Below, one piece after another: positions 32,753-40,701 of a stretch of DNA of 64,000 nt; positions within the stretch are counted from its first letter, which is position 1, and each line of letters begins with the position of its first letter. This stretch comes from an uncultured Phascolarctobacterium sp. (GTDB lineage Bacteria > Bacillota > Negativicutes > Acidaminococcales > Acidaminococcaceae): the NCBI GenBank assembly GCA_905207485.1, contig CAJLLL010000003.1, forward strand, positions 16,415-80,414. The letters are read 5' to 3'. A program made the translations under genes and the position numbers. A model generated the notes under the pieces. It saw only the letters and a program-made list of their open reading frames with translations, was not told the origin of the DNA and did not search any database.

Positions 32753-34018
32753 TTAATTCCTCTCTTTAGTAATTGTTGTGCTGTCAAACTGTGTTCCGTC
32801 AGGAAGAAAAGCCTTGAAGGTCAAAGTATCGTCAGTTTTTTCAAGCGTTAAATAATTGGCATCTTCCGGTTGCGGGGCAAGTGCTGCATCGGCAGGGTTT
32901 TGCTGCCAAAGGTTTGCATATCGTACACTGCCGGCAACGCCTGTTAAAATGTAGGTAATGCCGCTGTTGTCCGGGCGGAAGTCTTTTAATGGAACGCGGC
33001 GGCGGTAAGTGTGCAGATGCGCTGTCAGAACGGCATCTACATTAAATTCTTCAAATACCGGCATCAGTTCTTCTGCCCAGGGGGTAAATTGAATGGTTGC
33101 CGGGTCAAAGCTGTTGGGGCGGTCGGTAAAAGCATAACGCAGAATGTCTTTGTGCATCAGCACAACCTTCCATTTGCTTTCGGTATTTGCCAAATCGCTG
33201 CGCAGCCATTCAAGCTGTTCTTGCATTAAATTGGGGTTAAAATCTGCCAGTTCATCATTTTGGGTGTTAAGCACTGTAAAATGCACATCGCCATAATCAA
33301 AAGAATAATATTGATTGCGGTTGGCGCTGCTGCCGTTTTCCGGAAGGCTGAACAAAGTCAGATACGGTGTCGGCATAGCAACTTTCCATTCCATATTATA
33401 GGTTTCATGGTTTCCCATAACAGGCGCAAAGGGAATATTTTCAATCATCGGCGTTACGGCGCTGAACCAGGCGCGCCATTGCGAAAGGTCGTAACCGTTA
33501 TCTACCAAATCACCCATGTTGATAAAAAATGCCGCATCGTTATTTTTAGCATAAGCGTTTTGAGCAAGTGTGTGCCAGCCGCTGTAATCGGCAGATTGAG
33601 AATCCGGAAAAATCAGCGCTTTGAAATTTTCCGGAGCTGCTGTAGAAAACTTATGCCAGTCTGTGCGGCTGTTTTCATAACCGGCACGGTATTCGTAAGT
33701 GCTGTCAGGGTTAAGTCCGGTAAGTTCAGCGGTATAAACAAAAATCCTGCTTGTGCCGGTGTTAAGTTCCTGCATGGAGGCAGGTACGGCAGTTATTTTA
33801 TTATCACTGTTTTTATATTCAGCTATCGGTTTTTGTACTTCAATATCCGACTGCCACATGATAGTACGGCTTACTGACGCATTATCTGTGATAATCTGGC
33901 GCAGATATTTTACTTCATCTGCTGCGGCATAATTTTCCGCACTGGTTTCTGTCTGCTGGGCGCAGCCGTAAATTAAAAATGCTGCTATTATGATGATATA
34001 TTTAAGGTATTTTTTCAT
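32753..34018 (-). CDS. Lipoprotein metallophosphoesterase (purple-acid-phosphatase-like)
   Basis: 421 residues from the ATG at 34018 (GGAG 8 bases upstream; a GTG at 34024 would also be possible). Lipobox IYGC near residue 19. A fibronectin-like N-terminal region (about 40-130, ending in ELTGLNPDSTYEYRAGY) precedes the phosphoesterase domain with its metal-binding blocks: FPDSQSAD, NMGDLVDNG, VMGNHETYN, LMHKDILR and AHLHTYRR. It should hydrolyse phosphoesters on the cell surface or periplasm. The N-terminal domain plus these motifs resemble purple acid phosphatases. Driven by site f; divergent from another phosphoesterase gene. Confidence 0.88.
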   Translation of the reverse strand: MKKYLKYIIIIAAFLIYGCAQQTETSAENYAAADEVKYLRQIITDNASVSRTIMWQSDIEVQKPIAEYKNSDNKITAVPASMQELNTGTSRIFVYTAELTGLNPDSTYEYRAGYENSRTDWHKFSTAAPENFKALIFPDSQSADYSGWHTLAQNAYAKNNDAAFFINMGDLVDNGYDLSQWRAWFSAVTPMIENIPFAPVMGNHETYNMEWKVAMPTPYLTLFSLPENGSSANRNQYYSFDYGDVHFTVLNTQNDELADFNPNLMQEQLEWLRSDLANTESKWKVVLMHKDILRYAFTDRPNSFDPATIQFTPWAEELMPVFEEFNVDAVLTAHLHTYRRRVPLKDFRPDNSGITYILTGVAGSVRYANLWQQNPADAALAPQPEDANYLTLEKTDDTLTFKAFLPDGTQFDSTTITKERN

Positions 34019-34061
34019 AGGCACTGCTCCTTTGATAGGTAAAACTTGTTGTGTTATTAAT

Positions 34062-34092
34062 AATATAACAATTGGAGTGAACTTTAAGTCAA
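34062..34092 (-). promoter_or_regulatory. MerR-type promoter, site f (phosphoesterase-AdhR operon)
   Basis: Minus strand: TTGACT (34092-34087), 19 bp, TATATT (34067-34062). Spacer start TAAAGTTCACTCCAA keeps the dyad, with the right half a full match. Confidence 0.8.
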
Positions 34093-34114
34093 GTATTTTT
34101 CAAAAAATTTTTGC

Positions 34115-34145
34115 TTGACTTGGAGCAGGCTCCATATTATATATT
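34115..34145 (+). promoter_or_regulatory. MerR-type promoter, site g (membrane phosphoesterase)
   Basis: TTGACT (34115-34120), 19 bp, TATATT (34140-34145). The spacer contains the perfect palindrome TGGAGCAGGCTCCA. It lies 22 bp from site f on the opposite strand. Confidence 0.85.
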
Positions 34146-34177
34146 ATAGTTACACTAAATAACTAAGGGGTTTTGCG

Positions 34178-35266
34178 ATGAATCTTTTTATGATAATTAT
34201 GTACTCTTATCTTGTTGCCATGGGTATTGCCGTATGGTTCTATTACCGTACTTTAATACCGGGGCTTACAAGCTGGCTGTGGCCTTTGGCTGTGGCAGGC
34301 TGCACAGCAAGTTATCTCGTCAGCCACAGCGGTTATATAGTGCATCCGGAGCCGGTGGCACGCATGCTTGCATGGATTGGCAATGTATGGATTTTGTTTG
34401 GTTTTTACAGCCTGATATTAATGCTTGTCAATGGTATTTTGATTATTCCCGCCAAACTTTTTCATATACAATGGCGTTTCAGCACGCCGTTTGCCATAGC
34501 AGGGCTGGTGCTTATTTTAGGTACGCTGGTATTTGGTATTTACAAGGCAATGAATCCGATTGTACGTACGGAAACCGTGGCGACACATAAAAATATTGCG
34601 GCCGATACTAAAATAGTGTTGGTTACGGATTTGCACCTTGGGCATATTAATGCTTTAGGAGCAGCGCAGGATGTTGTCAGCAGAATTAACGCCCAAAACC
34701 CTGACATGGTTTTGATAGGCGGTGATATTATTGACGAAAAACTGAGCTATGTGCTGGATAACGGTTCTTTGTCAGCTTTAAAGTTTAATGCGCCAACATA
34801 TGCGGTTTACGGCAACCATGACTACCTTGACGGCGAAATGGCGCAGATACGCAAAATTTTAGGCGATAACGGTATAACTTTATTGGAAAATGAAGCAAAG
34901 GCTCTGCCGAACGGCATTAAACTTGCCGGGCTGCGTGATTACAGCCGTGACAGCGGAACTGAAGCACTTGAACAACTTGCAGGCGGTAATGAAGATTATT
35001 TCAGCATTATGATTGACCATCAGCCGCGGCGCTTTAAAGAAGCTGCCGCTGCCGGTTATGACCTTGCCGTATCGGGGCATACGCATGCCGGTCAGGTTTG
35101 GCCGTTCCGTTATATTACCAAAAATATGTACTTAATTGATTACGGCATGACCTACGTTGACGGCATGGCAGCAATAGTCAGCAACGGCAACGGTTTTTGG
35201 GGACCGCCGGTGCGTATGGGGCCGTATCCGGAAATTGTTGTTATTAATGTAAAAAAAGCAAACTGA
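34178..35266 (+). CDS. Membrane-anchored metallophosphoesterase (YkuE/YaeI-like)
   Basis: 362 residues. Residues 1-130 hold about four hydrophobic helices; the rest is a calcineurin-like phosphoesterase domain with VTDLHLGH near residue 150, IGGDIIDE, YGNHDYLDG near 211, and SGHTHAGQVWP near 304, the complete di-metal site. Relatives include YkuE-type and UDP-diacylglucosamine-hydrolase-like phosphoesterases acting at the membrane surface. It has its own MerR-type promoter (site g) divergent from another phosphoesterase, so the two are probably induced together. Substrate unknown. Confidence 0.88.
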   Translation: MNLFMIIMYSYLVAMGIAVWFYYRTLIPGLTSWLWPLAVAGCTASYLVSHSGYIVHPEPVARMLAWIGNVWILFGFYSLILMLVNGILIIPAKLFHIQWRFSTPFAIAGLVLILGTLVFGIYKAMNPIVRTETVATHKNIAADTKIVLVTDLHLGHINALGAAQDVVSRINAQNPDMVLIGGDIIDEKLSYVLDNGSLSALKFNAPTYAVYGNHDYLDGEMAQIRKILGDNGITLLENEAKALPNGIKLAGLRDYSRDSGTEALEQLAGGNEDYFSIMIDHQPRRFKEAAAAGYDLAVSGHTHAGQVWPFRYITKNMYLIDYGMTYVDGMAAIVSNGNGFWGPPVRMGPYPEIVVINVKKAN

Positions 35267-35302
35267 AAAACAGCACCGTTTAAGGGCGGTGCTGTTTTGT
35301 TT
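35266..35302 (+). terminator. Intrinsic terminator
   Basis: Stem AACAGCACCG...CGGTGCTGTT followed by TTGTTTGTT; same stem as the terminator at 20-53. Confidence 0.8.
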
Positions 35303-35405
35303 GTTAGAAACAAGTTAAACAATTACAAAAACTGTAAGGTTTTTAACAATGTATATCTTAAATTGCATTTTGTACACAAAAATCTTTACGAAAATAACAA
35401 AATAC

Positions 35406-35434
35406 TTGCCTGAAAAATGCAAAAGTGCTACAAT
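35406..35434 (+). promoter_or_regulatory. Candidate promoter of the aminotransferase gene
   Basis: TTGCCT (35406-35411), 17 bp, TACAAT (35429-35434), followed by a leader of about 60 bp. Confidence 0.55.
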
Positions 35435-35502
35435 TTATTATTATAGAAGTACACCTTAAAGCTGTAATGTACTGATTTTAAACAATTTGGAGGGAAAGAA
35501 AA

Positions 35503-36681
35503 ATGAAATTTGCTAAACGTATGGAAAGGATGCAGGCATCCGAAATCCGCGAACTTTTAAAACTGACCGCACAGCCGGATATCATCTCCTTTGCAGGCGG
35601 CCTGCCCGCACCGGAACTGTTCCCGGTTGAAGAAATTGCCAAAGTTTCCCATGACCTTGTAGAAAAAGAAGGCCGTCAGCTTTTGCAATATGCTACTACC
35701 GAAGGCCGTCCGACTCTGCGTGCTAAAATTGCCAAACGCATGAAAGATAAATATCATACAGATGTTGACCCCGATGATATTCTTATTACTACCGGCAGCC
35801 AGCAGTGCCTTGATTTTGCAGGCAAACTCTTCCTTGACCCCGGTGACGTTGTACTTTGCGAAAGCCCGTCTTATCTCGGCGCTTTAAATGCATTCAACGC
35901 TTATGAACCTAAATTTGTAGAAGTTCCTACAGATGACGGCGGCCTTATTCCGGAAGAACTGGATAAAATTCTGGCAACTACCCCGAACTGCAAATTTATT
36001 TATGTAATTCCTGATTTCCAAAACCCGACCGGACGTACCTGGAGCATGGAACGCCGTCAGAAATTTATGGAAGTTGTTAATAAATATGACCTGCCGGTAC
36101 TGGAAGACAATCCGTATGGCGAATTGCGTTACGAAGGCGAAATTCTTCCTTCCCTCAAATCTCTGGATACAAAAGGTTTGGTTATGTTCCTCGGTACCTT
36201 CTCCAAAATCTTCTGCCCCGGCCTGCGCTTAGGCTGGATTGCTGCAGAACATTCCGTTTTGGAAGAGTTTGTTAAAATCAAACAAAGCGCAGATTTGCAT
36301 ACCTCTAACTTTGACCAGGGCGTTGCCGATGCGTACATGGACAACTATGACCTTGACAAACACGTTGAAGAAATTAAAGACCTTTACAGAAAACGCCGTG
36401 ACCTCATTGTAAAAACAATGGAAGAAGAATTCCCCGAAGGCGTTGAATTTACCCGTCCGAACGGCGGTCTGTTCCTGTGGGTAACTTTACCGGAAGGCGT
36501 AAGCGCCAACAAAGTATTCCATAAATGCATTGAAATGAAAGTTGCTGCCGTTATCGGTGATGCTTTCTATCCTAATGAAAAAACCGACCGCAGCATGCGC
36601 GTAAACTACTCCAACATGACTGAAGACAGAATTGTTGAAGGCGTTAAACGTATGGCAAAAGCTATTAAAGAATGCATGTAA
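35503..36681 (+). CDS. PLP-dependent aminotransferase (LysN/2-aminoadipate-type, class I/II)
   Basis: 392 residues, no signal. N-terminal FAGGLPAPELFP is typical of the LysN-type aminotransferases; TTGSQQCLDFAGK near residue 99 and the PLP lysine in GTFSKIFCPGLRLGW near 229 are conserved, as is the PNGGLFLWVTLPEG stretch near 315. Members transfer amino groups between branched-chain, aromatic or 2-aminoadipate and 2-oxoglutarate. Codon use is strongly biased to a small set, suggesting high expression. GGAGGG precedes the ATG. Exact substrate open. Confidence 0.9.
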   Translation: MKFAKRMERMQASEIRELLKLTAQPDIISFAGGLPAPELFPVEEIAKVSHDLVEKEGRQLLQYATTEGRPTLRAKIAKRMKDKYHTDVDPDDILITTGSQQCLDFAGKLFLDPGDVVLCESPSYLGALNAFNAYEPKFVEVPTDDGGLIPEELDKILATTPNCKFIYVIPDFQNPTGRTWSMERRQKFMEVVNKYDLPVLEDNPYGELRYEGEILPSLKSLDTKGLVMFLGTFSKIFCPGLRLGWIAAEHSVLEEFVKIKQSADLHTSNFDQGVADAYMDNYDLDKHVEEIKDLYRKRRDLIVKTMEEEFPEGVEFTRPNGGLFLWVTLPEGVSANKVFHKCIEMKVAAVIGDAFYPNEKTDRSMRVNYSNMTEDRIVEGVKRMAKAIKECM

Positions 36682-36694
36682 TGTATTAAAAACA

Positions 36695-36728
36695 AAAACC
36701 ACGCAGTTTAAAACTGCGTGGTTTTTTA
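36695..36728. terminator. Bidirectional terminator
   Basis: A 15-bp perfect stem (AAAACCACGCAGTTT with AAACTGCGTGGTTTT) followed by TT, between the convergent aminotransferase and LysE genes. Confidence 0.9.
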
Positions 36729-36736
36729 TATCTTCA

Positions 36737-37315
36737 TCAGAATAATGATACGGCACAGTAAACCAAAAGCAGCGCCATAACAGTATTAACGCTTTTGGTA
36801 TGGCGGCTGAACAATAAGCGGAAAGCAGAACCAAATGCTGACCATAAAAGCGTAAATGCAAAGCCTATAAAAGCAAGCAGCAGCGCAAATAATATAAGTG
36901 TAAACGGTTCATTTGCATAAAACGGCAAAATATATGCCTGCATCGACATAATGCAGTAAATATAGATTTTAGGATTAATAAACTGCAATAACATTCCGGA
37001 ATAAAATCCGCTGCGGCTGTGGTCTTCATTAATAATGCCGCTGCTGCGGAAGGTTCCCCATGCAAGATATAACATGTAAGCCGCTCCGGCAATCAGCATA
37101 GGCATTTTTATAGCAGGTATAAGTTCTGTAAGCGTACTGCAAAAAAATGTACATATAAGCATAACTGCGGCAAAACCAAATAGGATGCCTAAATTAAAAG
37201 GCAATGCCCCTTTAAAACCGAGCCTTCCGCCGTTAGACATGGACATAATATTATTAGGTCCCGGCGTTACGGCCGTAACAATAGCGTAAGTTAAAAATGC
37301 TGCCCAGTTGAACAT
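36737..37315 (-). CDS. LysE/RhtB-family amino-acid exporter
   Basis: 192 residues from the ATG at 37315 (a GTG at 37327 would add four residues). Five to six membrane helices and the family signature TPGPNNIMSMSNG near residue 17. Members export lysine, threonine, homoserine or similar molecules. It is divergent from an Xre-cupin regulator, a common pairing in which the regulator senses the exported compound. Three ACAATATA half-sites lie in the gap between them. Confidence 0.88.
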   Translation of the reverse strand: MFNWAAFLTYAIVTAVTPGPNNIMSMSNGGRLGFKGALPFNLGILFGFAAVMLICTFFCSTLTELIPAIKMPMLIAGAAYMLYLAWGTFRSSGIINEDHSRSGFYSGMLLQFINPKIYIYCIMSMQAYILPFYANEPFTLILFALLLAFIGFAFTLLWSAFGSAFRLLFSRHTKSVNTVMALLLVYCAVSLF

Positions 37316-37360
37316 TGTTTGACTCACTTTCCTTTCTGTGATAATATAAAAGAAAAAAGT

Positions 37361-37409
37361 ACAATATAATATATTTCTTGTATATTGTAATATCGTTTTA
37401 ATATATTGT
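37361..37409. promoter_or_regulatory. Three half-sites at 20-bp steps between lysE and xre-cupin genes
   Basis: ACAATATA (37361-37368), TATATTGT (37381-37388) and ATATATTGT (37401-37409) begin exactly 20 bp apart. The first two form an inverted pair and the third repeats the second. Candidate operator of the Xre-cupin regulator. Confidence 0.55.
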
Positions 37410-37424
37410 CAAGAGGTGCTTTGT

Positions 37425-37973
37425 ATGGATGTTAATAATATCATTGCAGTAAATGTAAAAAAAATGCGCGAAAAAAGAAAACTTACGCTTGATGCAGCGG
37501 CAGAAGTTACAGGCGTATCACGCAGCATGCTGGCGCAGATTGAAAAGGGTGATGTCAATCCAACCATTTCGGTTTTGTGGAAAATTGCCGTTGGTTATAA
37601 AGTTTCGTTTACATCTTTGCTTGAAGCGCAGCAGCAGAATAGCGTAGATTTTTTACATGCGGCAGAGCCGTTAGGCGAGGATGACGGGCGTTATTTGAAT
37701 TATCCTGTTTTTGCTTTTGATGAAGGAAAAGGTTTTGAGTGCTACCGTATTGTTATTAAACCTCAGGGCAGTTTGCAGGCACAGCCGCATTTGCAAGGGG
37801 CAGAAGAATATATTACTGTTTTTGAAGGCTCTGCCGCAATTACTGTTGGTGATAAAACTTATAATCTTGAAAAGGGAGATTCCATCCGCTTTATGGCAAA
37901 TGTACCGCATGCTTATGCCAATACCGGCAGCGGCGATGTACAAATGAATATGCTGATTTACTATAACAAGTAA
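37425..37973 (+). CDS. Xre-family regulator with C-terminal cupin
   Basis: 182 residues from the ATG at 37425, with AAGAGGTG 6 bases upstream. Helix-turn-helix at residues 7-60 (VKKMREKRKLTLDAAAEVTG, SRSMLAQIEKGDVNPTISVL), then a cupin domain about 105-180 (HLQGAEEYITVFEGSA, DSIRFMANVPHAYAN). This two-domain type commonly represses a neighbouring transporter and binds a small molecule in the cupin. Divergent from the LysE exporter, which it probably regulates. Confidence 0.9.
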   Translation: MDVNNIIAVNVKKMREKRKLTLDAAAEVTGVSRSMLAQIEKGDVNPTISVLWKIAVGYKVSFTSLLEAQQQNSVDFLHAAEPLGEDDGRYLNYPVFAFDEGKGFECYRIVIKPQGSLQAQPHLQGAEEYITVFEGSAAITVGDKTYNLEKGDSIRFMANVPHAYANTGSGDVQMNMLIYYNK

Positions 37974-38008
37974 AGCGTATTAAAAACGTTGACTAAAATT
38001 ATGCCTGC

Positions 38009-38039
38009 TTGACTTTGAGCCGGCTTTAAGAACTATAAT
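38009..38039 (+). promoter_or_regulatory. MerR-type promoter, site h (MFS/flavodoxin operon)
   Basis: TTGACT (38009-38014), 19 bp, TATAAT (38034-38039). Spacer start TTGAGCCGGCTTTAAG contains a central AGCCGGCT palindrome within the shared dyad. Confidence 0.8.
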
Positions 38040-38064
38040 TATAAAAAACGAAAGAAGAGTTATT

Positions 38065-39249
38065 TTGAAAGCGAGAAAGCAATTACTGGGGTTTGCGGCC
38101 GCTTCACTGACGTTAACGGCTGCTTTTGTGGCAGGAGGAGCGCCGATACCTTATTACAATATTTATGCGCAGCACCTTGGTGCCGGCAACGGCGTAATGT
38201 CTATGGTAACTGTTGTATATTTTTGCGGCACTGTTATTGCGCTATTGTTTTTGCCGCGTTTAACTAATTACTGGGGGCGCAAGCGCGCCATTTATTTAAC
38301 GCTTGCCTTTGGCATTGCGGGCTGCCTGCTTTTTGCAGATGTAAACAGCCAGTGGCGCATGCTATTGGCAAAATTTATGCAGGGGCTTTCCTGCGGGCTG
38401 GCATCAAGCACAGTATCTGCATTTATTATTGATAACGAACCTCGCCGCTATAAAGGTTTGGCGGCAGTTATTATAGGCAGTGCTCCTAACGTCGGTCTGC
38501 CTATTGGCGCAATGGGCGCAGGCGTTTTTAATATGTTCAGCGATGCAATCGGCTGGGTGTTTGTGGTTGTTGCGCTTTTGCTTTTTGGCTGCGGCGGCCT
38601 CATTTACGCCAGTGAAGAAACAATCATACATCCGCAGAAAGGCGCATGGAAAAGCCTTGTACCGCAGCTTAAAATAACGCCGCATGTAAAACGGCTTTTG
38701 CCTGCGGCGGGCTGTGCTTTTGCCGGTACATGGGCGGTAGGCGGTTTTTATCAATCTTACAGCGCGGCAATTGGCGTGCAGGAACTTGGAGTTGACAGCA
38801 CCTTTATCGCTTCGCTTATTTACGTTTCTTTTATAGTGCCGGTAATTTTTGGGGCAATAATCACGCGCGGGCGTGATAAATTTGCCATGCAGCGTTATGC
38901 GATGCTTATTTTCTTTTTGGCAGTAGGCGGAGCACTGTTTGCCATGCATATTAAATCACTGCCGTTGTTTATGGTGTTTAACGCTATCTCCGGCGCGGCA
39001 GATGGAGCGGCATTTACCAGCAGCATGGCAGGAATTTTGGAAGGCACCGGCTTAAACGAAAGAGCAGGTGTGCTTTCGCTGATTTATGTTGTGGCTTATG
39101 GCGGTGCGGCGCTGCCCAATCTGCTTGTAAGCCGCATTGCCGAATATTTTACTTTATATGAATTAACGGCAGGATGCTTTATTTTTACGGGTATTATGCT
39201 TTTAATAATGCTATTAACCGCGCGGCGCGAATATTATTATATGGATTAA
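38065..39249 (+). CDS. MFS transporter
   Basis: 394 residues, about 12 membrane helices, starting at a TTG (38065) with AGAAGAG upstream; no nearer ATG exists. The loop LTNYWGRKRAIYL between helices 2 and 3 has the MFS signature. The gene is 25 bp downstream of a MerR-type -10 box and is followed 15 bp later by a flavodoxin gene. As part of the presumed regulon it may export a toxic compound or its reduced product, but the substrate is not deducible. Confidence 0.85.
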   Translation: MKARKQLLGFAAASLTLTAAFVAGGAPIPYYNIYAQHLGAGNGVMSMVTVVYFCGTVIALLFLPRLTNYWGRKRAIYLTLAFGIAGCLLFADVNSQWRMLLAKFMQGLSCGLASSTVSAFIIDNEPRRYKGLAAVIIGSAPNVGLPIGAMGAGVFNMFSDAIGWVFVVVALLLFGCGGLIYASEETIIHPQKGAWKSLVPQLKITPHVKRLLPAAGCAFAGTWAVGGFYQSYSAAIGVQELGVDSTFIASLIYVSFIVPVIFGAIITRGRDKFAMQRYAMLIFFLAVGGALFAMHIKSLPLFMVFNAISGAADGAAFTSSMAGILEGTGLNERAGVLSLIYVVAYGGAALPNLLVSRIAEYFTLYELTAGCFIFTGIMLLIMLLTARREYYYMD

Positions 39250-39264
39250 ACAGGAGGGGAGATT

Positions 39265-39729
39265 ATGGACAGTAAAATTTTAATAGCTTATTATTCCAAA
39301 ACAGGCAATACTAAAAAAGCGGCGGAGCAAATTGCCCAAATAACTGGCGGCACGCTGCATGCAATAACGCCGCAAAAAACTTATCCGGAAAACTATTTTG
39401 CAACTATTGCCGTTGCAAAATGGGAACATTTAAAAGGCGAAAAGCCTCTGCTGACAGATAAGGTTGAGAACTTTGCGGATTATGAAAAAATACTGGTCGG
39501 GTTTCCTGTTTGGTGGTTTACCTGCCCGCAGTTGATTAAAACTTTTATGGAAAGTTATAACTTCACTGGCAAAAAAGTTTATCTGTTCTGCACACACGGC
39601 GGCAGCGGCCCTAAAAACAGCACGCATGACATAAAAGAAGTTTGCCGCAGCGCTGAAATTGCCGATTGTTTTGATGCGACAAAAGATTTGACGGATGATA
39701 AAATTAAAAGCTGGCTTGGTTTAAATTAA
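39265..39729 (+). CDS. Cytosolic flavodoxin
   Basis: 154 residues, no signal peptide. FMN loop YSKTGNTKKAA near residue 9, FPVWWFTCPQ near 78 and CTHGGSGPKNS near 111, same subfamily as the exported flavodoxin at 25483. It probably carries or uses electrons in the cytoplasm. Second gene of the MFS operon controlled by site h. GGAGGGG precedes the ATG. Confidence 0.92.
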   Translation: MDSKILIAYYSKTGNTKKAAEQIAQITGGTLHAITPQKTYPENYFATIAVAKWEHLKGEKPLLTDKVENFADYEKILVGFPVWWFTCPQLIKTFMESYNFTGKKVYLFCTHGGSGPKNSTHDIKEVCRSAEIADCFDATKDLTDDKIKSWLGLN

Positions 39730-39743
39730 TACATGGAAATTTA

Positions 39744-39799
39744 ACATACCAGTTCTGGTATTAGATGAAAAAAGCACTACCAGAACTGGTATGTTTTTG
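39744..39799. repeat. Two palindromes forming a large inverted repeat after the flavodoxin gene
   Basis: ACATACCAGTTCTGGTA (39744-39760) and TACCAGAACTGGTATGT (39778-39794) are perfect 17-bp inverted copies with a 17-bp gap and a T run after. Each copy contains the 14-bp palindrome TACCAG-NN-CTGGTA; the palindrome centres are 31 bp apart. It may be a terminator or a paired operator. Confidence 0.7.
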
Positions 39800-40076
39800 A
39801 CTTTCTAAGTTTACATTCTAAGCAAAAAACAAAAATATAACATTTGAATATTACAGTAATTAATTAGAATTGTGGACATTTTTGAAAAATTTTTATAAAA
39901 AGTCTTGCGGAGGAAGAAAATTTATGGTATATTTAAATCACAGGGAAATACAAAATATTATACCTGTAGAAAAGGTGATGTTATTAAAAAAACGTGGCTG
40001 CTTTAAAACTGGGTAAAAAGGGATAAAGGCAAAGTCCCTTGTAGATTTGCCAAAATTTTAAAGGAGTTGTCAAAAA
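39800..40076 (+). promoter_or_regulatory. Promoter and structured leader of uspA
   Basis: TTGCGG (39905-39910), 17 bp, TATATT (39928-39933) is a plausible promoter, giving a leader of about 130 bases. The leader holds competing pairings (GGGA/TCCC at about 40020-40040 and GGCAAA/TTTGCC at about 40028-40053) just before the AAAGGAGTTG ribosome-binding site. I do not recognise a known riboswitch class. A 30-codon ORF (39924-40016) overlaps the -10 and is not called. Confidence 0.4.
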
Positions 40077-40511
40077 TTGAAAAAACTTTTGGTTGCTGTT
40101 GATGGTTCTGACCTTTCGTGGAAAGTATTGGATTTTGCAGACGATATGGCTAAAAAGTATGATGCCGAACTTATGGTTTATACGGTATTTAAGCCGAGTG
40201 ACAGTGAAGAACTGATGGCTAAATTGGATATGTCGTATCCTGTGCCTGCAAAAGAGGCCGCCAAACTTGGTGACCTTGGCGATAAAGTTGTGGCAGAAGC
40301 AAAAAAACGCATTGACCCTTCCGTAAAAGCCGTTTATAAGGATGAGGTTGGCGATGCTCCAGGCATGATTTTGGAAACAGCCGACGAATACGGTGCAGAC
40401 CTGATAATAATGGGTTCCAAAGGTATGTCAAAAATCAGAGAAACTTTAACTGTAAGCGTAGCAGATTATGTTGTGCGTAATGCTAAAGTTCCTGTTTTGA
40501 TTGTTAAATAA
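40077..40511 (+). CDS. Universal stress protein (UspA family)
   Basis: 144 residues starting at TTG 40077, with AAAGGAG about 10 bases upstream. N-terminal KKLLVAVDGSDLSWKVL and the C-terminal nucleotide-binding pattern GSKGMSKIRETLT followed by VPVLIVK fit the ATP-binding subgroup of the UspA fold. Usually induced in starvation or redox stress; the molecular target is unknown. It has a long leader and its own terminator. Confidence 0.92.
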   Translation: MKKLLVAVDGSDLSWKVLDFADDMAKKYDAELMVYTVFKPSDSEELMAKLDMSYPVPAKEAAKLGDLGDKVVAEAKKRIDPSVKAVYKDEVGDAPGMILETADEYGADLIIMGSKGMSKIRETLTVSVADYVVRNAKVPVLIVK

Positions 40512-40525
40512 CACGTTTTAAATAT

Positions 40526-40569
40526 AAAATAAAACTTCCGCGGTTATATAACTGCGGAAGTTTTATTTT
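40526..40569 (+). terminator. Terminator of uspA
   Basis: Long stem AAAATAAAACTTCCGC with GCGGAAGTTTTATTTT, nearly perfect. Confidence 0.85.
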
Positions 40570-40701
40570 GCAAAAAAACAGATAAGTAAAACTTATAATA
40601 GACAGTAAAAACAAAATTGTAAAAATAACGGCGTTATTTTATAATTAATTATTAACAAAAACACAGAATTACGCATGTTTATTAAGGAAACGGTGACAAA
40701 G

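Noticed and set aside
20..35302. Repeated AACAGCACCG and AAAAGCAGGC hairpins as mobile repeats
   Set aside because: Each occurs at a gene end with a T run, so they are best read as convergent terminator sequences, not dispersed elements.
39924..40016. 30-codon ORF with a good ribosome-binding site before uspA
   Set aside because: It begins inside the candidate -10 region and has no recognisable product; kept only as a note in the leader entry.
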